Shown: piece by piece, positions 58,498 through 64,000 of the stretch
Numbering within the stretch: position 1 is the first letter of the stretch
Layout: each line of letters starts with the position of its first letter
NCBI GenBank assembly: GCA_008508345.1
Contig: QNGE01001231.1
Span: 109,046 to 173,045, forward strand
DNA from: Paragonimus westermani
Lineage: Eukaryota; Platyhelminthes; Trematoda; Plagiorchiida; Troglotrematidae
Direction of reading: 5' to 3'
Length of the DNA stretch: 64,000 nt
Position numbers and translations under genes: made by a program
The notes under the pieces: model-generated
The model's input: only the letters and a program-made list of their open reading frames with translations
What the model was told of the DNA's origin: nothing
Database searches by the model: none

Positions 58498-59233
58498 CTG
58501 GGACCATGAGAATACAGAAGCCGATGTTAGAAGGATTACAGTTGATATGAACAGTATAGAAGAAACATGCTGTATGATGATTGTGAGAGCCTTAAACGTA
58601 AGTACTGGGAAGAAGAGACATCTGGATTGAGGACACCACAGTGCAATTCTTGGTAGGTACCAATGTGGGGGCCTGTGTTCTGAATGGAACCCTATTTCAG
58701 CTGGATTACGGGTACTATATCATAATACCGATGGTACGTTTTACGGAAAATCCGGACGTCCATAGAAAAATAATGCGCAACTTGAGAACGTACATTAGAG
58801 CATCCATTTCCACGTAACTGGCGACAGAGAAACCGGCAAAACAATCGAGTATAACTGGAGTGAACAGATGTCTAGATTGGATTTATGAATGCCAATAGCT
58901 GGAGGTTAGATGGTCTCCAACCGACTGTATCAGGTGCCGGTAGAGAGACACGCAATTTTTATCAAGTTTTATCAACAAAGCAGGTTTTCTCAGTCAGGTA
59001 AAACCACCTTAACTTTACCATACGTGGCAAGCGAATATGGGGAATATTATATTCGCTTCATCGAACAAATTTGGAACAAGCGGAACAATATGGCCACCGG
59101 ACTCGAGTGGAATGATAGTGAGAAAGAGGGTGCTAATCGCTGAAAGCACGAAAGTTGAAAACTTGTTACGGTGTGTGAAACGGAAGATAAGTAGGCAAAA
59201 TGGACATTTGTAAGGAACGCTAAAAACACGTGA
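58498..59233 (-). other. Spastin upstream intron, unassigned part
   Basis: No recognisable coding or repeat content. It continues into the Penelope-like insertion, so the intron upstream of the ATPase exon extends at least to the right edge of the window (more than 5.5 kb). Confidence 0.6.
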
Positions 59234-59712
59234 GCGGACGCTATCCACTAAATTCACAAACAGGTAAAAATAAGATAATCTGTTGTATCGTAACGCCTCG
59301 AATTCAAGGGGCGGGGTTACAATAGGACAAGGTGTTTTACCGAACCTCATATGAAAGATCGAACTGTTGTGAAGTAGATATCACTTTCAGTTTTGACTTG
59401 ATACAGTTTAGTCAGGGATTCACCAAAAAATGACCGTTGGTGAAAAAAAGGACAACCTACGTTCAAATTTGAAGCATTCGTTTCCCTCAAAAATTTGAAT
59501 AAAGAAGACAGTAGGCTGATATTGCACGATTTATGTACGGACAAATTTCGTCGCATCTTTACGAGTGCATACTACCATTTATATATCAGTCTGAGAAAAC
59601 GAACAAGATACCAGAGAAAGCCAATTGTCAGAGTGCACAATCATTGTCACTACCAAGATAGCGATAACCCTACAAACAGTTGTTTCTGAACATAAAAAGG
59701 GGGGTTTGAACT
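59234..59712 (-). repeat. Penelope-like 3' terminal arm, inverted copy
   Basis: Identical to the reverse complement of 60361-60839 over 479 bases (paired coordinates sum to 120073). Weaker similarity continues inward to about 59735. In minus orientation its inner part reads AEVVAIRKFKPPFLCSE, the last residues of a Penelope-like GIY-YIG protein, so the arm is the 3' end and tail of such an element pointing left. Its orientation opposite to the adjacent plus-strand fragment resembles the inverted pseudo-LTR arrangement described for Penelope elements. Confidence 0.85.
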
Positions 59713-59749
59713 TTCGGATTGCAACCACTTCAGCTTTGTTCCCCGATTC

Positions 59750-60400
59750 TACAAAGTTTGATCGGGTCAGACTTAGTTGCACTGAAGATATTGTTCAAAA
59801 AGAGATGACTCTGTTAGTGACCACCCTACAACTAAACGGTTACCCTAAACCATTTATTGAAAGATTCAAACTTCCCATTGACATAGGAATTTGACCCAAC
59901 ACAGTGTCTAAAATGCCAGTATTTCTTCGTCTTCCCCTTAAGGGTGATGATGTATGCCAACTAATTCACCGCCGTCTGGTTAGTTCTATCGCGCAAACAT
60001 ACAATGCAGTGGTCCAAGTGATTCTGTTCAGAACATTCCGGATTCCGACACCCTGTGTGAAACAACCGGTACCCGAGTCCGCCAAATTCAGCCCATGTAG
60101 ATGCGGAACACCCTACACAGGCAGGACTGAGCGTCAGTTGTGAACCAGGGTCACGGAGCACATCCCAAAGTGCGTCAATAAACAGATTACGCAAACACAT
60201 GAGGTCACAGCCGGGCATAGAAACAAGGAACCTGCATCGTCTATTGCGCGTCACATTCTAAACACGCAACACAAATGTGATCCCACAACGGCATTTCGCG
60301 TTATCTACTCAACGTCACACAGGCGAACACTGCGCTATGCCGAAGCGATTGCAATCCGGGAGTTCAAACCCCCCTTTTTATGTTCAGAAACAACTGTTTG
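59750..60400 (+). pseudogene. Penelope-like element, C-terminal endonuclease part
   Basis: The frame begins CTEDIVQKEMTLLVTTLQLN with GYPKPFIERF (pattern L..E...L...L..NGYP..F+). After a stop it reads MPVFLRLPLKGDDVCQLIHR (..V.LPF+GD.+S..I.++). The frame then carries IPTPCVKQPVPESAKFSPCR with CGTPYTGRTERQL, a stop, then TRVTEHIPKCVN. This is the GIY-YIG catalytic region, with GRT.R.L and EH.P kept and the leading Tyr of the GIY part in the PYTGRT position. It ends FRVIYSTSHRRTLRYAEAIA and IREFKPPFLCSE. The reverse transcriptase is absent (5' truncation). It is inserted in the spastin upstream intron, in antisense orientation to the gene. Confidence 0.8.
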
Positions 60401-60839
60401 TAGGGTTGTCGCTATCTTGGTAGTGACAATGATTGTGCACTCTGACAATTGGCTTTCTCTGGTATCTTGTTCGTTTTCTCAGACTGATATATAAATGGTA
60501 GTATGCACTCGTAAAGATGCGACGAAATTTGTCCGTACATAAATCGTGCAATATCAGCCTACTGTCTTCTTTATTCAAATTTTTGAGGGAAACGAATGCT
60601 TCAAATTTGAACGTAGGTTGTCCTTTTTTTCACCAACGGTCATTTTTTGGTGAATCCCTGACTAAACTGTATCAAGTCAAAACTGAAAGTGATATCTACT
60701 TCACAACAGTTCGATCTTTCATATGAGGTTCGGTAAAACACCTTGTCCTATTGTAACCCCGCCCCTTGAATTCGAGGCGTTACGATACAACAGATTATCT
60801 TATTTTTACCTGTTTGTGAATTTAGTGGATAGCGTCCGC
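60361..60839 (+). repeat. Penelope-like 3' terminal arm, direct copy
   Basis: Plus-orientation partner of 59234-59712. It begins within the last codons of the endonuclease and continues as the element's tail. It terminates exactly before the ambiguous base n at 60840, so its true outer end is not observed and the equal length of the two arms may be partly an assembly effect. Confidence 0.85.
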
Positions 60840-60900
60840 NTTGCCACGGCCGGGATTTGAACTCCGGCCATTCCAATCATGAGGCAACCGTGTTGACCAG
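60840..60900 (-). repeat. Truncated tRNA-derived SINE fragment at an ambiguous base
   Basis: Immediately after n at 60840, the minus strand reads GGTCAACACGGTTGCCTCATG, then AGTTCAAATCCCGGCCGTGG. This is the same tRNA-like family as 26200-26325, with a box B and the second half of box A. The 5' part, including most of box A, is missing, and the other end is cut by the n. The abrupt adjacency suggests either an insertion junction or a join between sequences. Confidence 0.5.
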
Positions 60901-63690
60901 ATCTATTGGTAGATTTTTAGAACAATTAGTTTTCTTAGGGCAATCAGTTCTAATGATTCTGTGGACAAAACCACTAAAATAGAATTGCACAAAATGAGAG
61001 TTTACGTGAGGCGATCAACCTACAGAACGAGACAGATCGAAACACCAGTAAGGTGGGCAGATAAATCGCTCGAAGCTACGAATGTACGTCATGCCAGCAG
61101 ACTGAACTAATGACATGGGCAATGCAACGCTAGACCAGTTTGCAGGTTTGATAAGTTTACCCAGTCTGAGCTGCCTGTTTCGTTATTGCCCACCGACCCG
61201 GGAGCATTAACAACAAGCAATCGGATCGCATACTGACCGACGAAAATAGGATCACAGCAACACCGACACGTGACTGAAAACGGGCGTCAAAATTATATTG
61301 TAGACCGAATGAACAATAAAAACAGGTAATTGTTTCATTAGACATTGTAGATAGGCGGGACTAATCACTTGTATAATAATGTATCAATTTGATGTTAGGC
61401 GTTAATGTAATGACAACTCGCTTACTTCTACAGCCAATTCAGCCGATACATCAACAACAGCGAAAGATAATTTTCCAAGAAACAAGCAGATTGGACATGT
61501 TTGGCGCAAACAGTAGTGTGTATGCATCGAACAGGCACTCAAAACTGGGTAACTGGCCACCTAATACCAACTGTATACATACCACAAGACAATATTTACA
61601 CTGACAGCCATTCAACTACATCTCGCAAACTGTCATGGTTGAAGAGATAATGACTGAATTCAACGGCCTACTAGATAACACGGCGATACAATGAAGTGTA
61701 CGGGGACTGGACAAGAAAGCGTACGGGTGCACAGTGTTGATGAACTAGTACCGTTGTGTGGCGCTTGATGATAAACGTGCTGTGAAACTACGTTGTTGAG
61801 GTGAGCATCGTGTATAGATAACAGTAGATTATTAGCGTTATTCCGTTATCAATACCATTGAGAACACTCATACCTGAGAACTTTCGAGTTCGAATGAACT
61901 ACTTATTTTAAGCAGCCTGAAGAGCACCGATATGCTGACAATTGAACCTCGGATCAAACAAGTAATCAGATGACTGTCATCTTGTGACTTAATTTACTGA
62001 CGATCAGATCGTTCTGAAACCAGAAATTATGGACACACCTCCTTCATGGTTAGTGTAGCTCGTAAAATCCCCTTTCAGATCAGCTTACCAAAGTGACCGG
62101 AGCCAGAGAACGCCTGCACAAAACATCATCATGAGTAGCTTGCGCCATATCACTTCCGATTCCAACTAACATGTGTTGTATCTCCTATAAACCTAAAGAA
62201 ATGGGACCGAATGGTGTGAGAGTAGAAGCTTTTGGAGCCCGGTCGGCTGTTGCTGGTAAATCAGATTATATGTGTGATGACAAAAGGAATTTCCCTCGAA
62301 AACAAGAAACACAGTGGCTCCAACGTTAAGCTGTAACCTAGGAAGAGAGACCGGAAACGTAAGGCGGCAGCGGTTTCAGTATGGAGTAGTTAATAGTACA
62401 ATTTATTTACGATTAGGGAAATAAACGAATTTGAACTGTTGGACTCAAACAAAGAATCCAGAACACGATGCATCAACGATGTCGGAAATAGGGCGGTAGA
62501 ACATGACGACCCGAATTCTGGAGATGGCAGGTGAGTGGTTTGTCATACAACGACATTCGCTAGCTGATATGAACAAAAACAAAGGGTTTAAATATATAAT
62601 TGAGTTCGCCGATTTACGTCTAGAGCGCGCGCTGTTCTTTCGTTATTAGACGGATGCGAGTAAGTCGATTACCAATTAACTCGAGATAGCCAGCATAGTT
62701 TCGAACCAGCCGGGGTGAAAAAACCGATCGAGCGAGTACACCACTGCTGTTATAGGCAAGATTTAATCGCCACTACTGGGGTGAGACAGAGTACTTGGAT
62801 GTTTGTATCATCGTAGTGGTTTTCTTTAACTTTCTCACATAAATCCCAGATACTGCATTTTCTATATAACAAAGAAATCCCTGGAAACACGACAATGAGA
62901 GGACACTCACTAAACCCTTTCACGAGTCATCTTTTTAATGTGCCAACCCTCCACAGCGAGTACCACTACGACGGTTTCCATCACGTCAACTAGCGTTGAA
63001 TTTTACCGTCCATGGTACCGTTAATTTCGTGCAACCAGAGAATAGAAATCATAAACCGGACGCATATGTGAAAAAAGGCTGGCGTTTGCTATAAACATAA
63101 CTACCTACTACCGACCCATTGGGAAGTATCAAAATTCGTGTTCAGTCAGGACTACTTATCAGACACATTTGTAAGAAGATGGGGGCATTCTGAAGTGCAA
63201 TCTAAAAACAACTGAAATGATGAAGACTTCATAACGTGACTGGGACTTGACGCAACGTGACGATTTCAATATCTCAACGAACAATTGTGATAAACCAATA
63301 GAGTCACATATATCAGGCAGGCGAATTTGTAGAAATTTCACAAAACAACCTCTTCCTCACCCCCGTCAGTACATGAAAGAAATTTGGCAACATGTGCCGA
63401 AAAAAATACGTTTTCATACACTGCCACACACATGCCGCACTATATGCTAGCGGCTAGTAATCGGAAGCATTGGTTCAGATACTCAATCCTTCTCTTATCC
63501 AAACCTACGCACTATAGCGCCATCCGAACCCATACACAAACATGAACAACCAAAACACCAACAATTCTACACTGCATACACCGTCCCACAGTATGGAAAA
63601 CTGGTCACACCATCTGCTGCACACACAATGGAAGATAGACGAAAACATGCTACCGATGAACTTTCAAATCTAGATCTCAGGCCACTCCCG
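60901..63690. other. No recognisable gene
   Basis: Only frames of 71 codons or fewer are present. I searched the minus strand for the spastin exon that should encode the FDG end, Walker B or Walker A and found no match. This sequence is probably spastin intron or its upstream flank. Confidence 0.4.
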
Positions 63691-63699
63691 AACCCCACT

Positions 63700-63895
63700 C
63701 GTAGTGTGGTGGATTGTCAGGTCGGAGGTGCGAGTTTTCGAACGCTGGGCCGAATACTTCAACGCGGGGGGAGGTACGTTCGAAAACCGGCCGCGATCGG
63801 ATCAAGGACAACGTGCGCGACCGGATGAGTCATCGCTCGACTGGCGATTTGGGACAATAGAGATTGTGCTTTATTGGACGCCTTCTCGCTACACT
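63700..63895 (+). repeat. Probable Ty3/Gypsy 5' LTR end and primer-binding site
   Basis: A GC-richer block starts near tgtggtggattgtcagg and ends ctcgctacac. It is followed directly by TGGTGTCGTGCCCTGAAC at 63894, which has the TGG start expected of a primer-binding site complementary to a tRNA 3' CCA end. A gag-like start lies 30 bases on. No second LTR is in the window, so the LTR start is a guess. Confidence 0.35.
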
Positions 63896-63920
63896 GGTGT
63901 CGTGCCCTGAACACAACGCA

Positions 63921-64000
63921 ATGAAGTTGCCATGGCCATGCCAATTCGCGGATGGAGACGTGGAAGAGTGGCTATCGGAATTCGAGGCGATTGCGTCATG
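63921..64000 (+). CDS. Gypsy-type gag, N-terminal end (runs off window)
   Basis: From an ATG at 63921 the frame reads MKLPWPCQFADGDVEEWLSE and then FEAIAS to the last base. The pattern short N-terminus, P..F..GDVEEWL..FE is the usual start of Ty3/Gypsy Gag proteins in flatworms and other animals. It is open to the window edge, and upstream sequence looks like an LTR and primer-binding site, so this may be the 5' end of a comparatively intact element. The family call rests on about 26 residues only. Confidence 0.5.
   Translation, partial: MKLPWPCQFADGDVEEWLSEFEAIAS

Noticed and set aside
1..64000. CRISPR array, bacterial operon, phage or defence island
   Set aside because: No regularly spaced short direct repeats, no closely packed genes with ribosome binding sites and no phage or defence proteins. 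The sequence has eukaryotic splice sites and eukaryotic retroelements.
58500..64000. Search for spastin Walker A/Walker B exons
   Set aside because: No minus-strand match to GPPG.GKT or FIDEIDS-type motifs and no FDG-ending exon with a donor was found. The exons are taken to lie beyond the window.

Overview
The window looks like repeat-rich animal DNA, most probably from a parasitic flatworm (digenean fluke type). There are no operons, Shine-Dalgarno-spaced genes or long intact ORFs. Coding traces are short, shifted in frame and interrupted by stops, and the one host gene is split by multi-kilobase introns with GT-AG boundaries. The mixture of CR1/RTE-like LINEs, BEL/Pao and Ty3/Gypsy LTR elements, Penelope-like elements and a CACTA transposase resembling the type known from schistosomes (SmTRC1) fits a trematode. 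The species assignment is inference.

The only host gene I can support is the 3' half of a spastin-type AAA ATPase on the minus strand. Three exons (58497-58295, 53555-53485 and 50139-49901) join in perfect phase. They carry sensor 1, the arginine-finger pair, the small AAA subdomain and the C-terminal helix. The Walker A/B exons and everything 5' must lie beyond base 64000. The introns are about 4.7 kb, 3.3 kb and more than 5.5 kb.

Almost everything left of 49.7 kb is transposon debris. From left to right: an old copy of a dispersed repeat (1-300); an internally deleted RTE-like LINE (-, 1.5-2.57 kb); a near-identical inverted repeat pair (5.44/8.08 kb); a BEL/Pao gag trace (9.3-9.75 kb); two adjacent Ty3/Gypsy remnants on the minus strand with LTR-like repeats (10.2-13.8 kb); a Gypsy gag/protease trace (15.3-16 kb); a 606-bp repeat in inverted orientation around 2.2 kb (18.0-21.4 kb); a CACTA transposon (-, 21.9-25.1 kb); a BEL/Pao element (26.7-34.66 kb) whose reverse transcriptase is split by a CR1-like LINE (28.7-30.9 kb) and further DNA; a third copy of the 606-bp repeat (35 kb); a second LINE (+, 36.2-37.8 kb); a Penelope-like element (+, 38.9-40.5 kb); a Gypsy integrase tail (-, 42.3-42.8 kb); repeat relics (46.6-47.5 kb); and a third LINE (-, 49.63-47.9 kb) that ends close behind the spastin stop codon.

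Right of spastin, its upstream intron holds a Penelope-like C-terminal fragment flanked by two identical 479-bp inverted arms. One arm ends exactly at the window's only ambiguous base (60840), next to a tRNA-derived SINE-like fragment. The right edge shows what looks like a Gypsy 5' LTR, a primer-binding site and the start of gag.

I found no CRISPR array, no functional tRNA or rRNA, and no defence or biosynthetic cluster. The unusual content is architectural: nested insertions, long inverted repeats and a host gene stretched through them.
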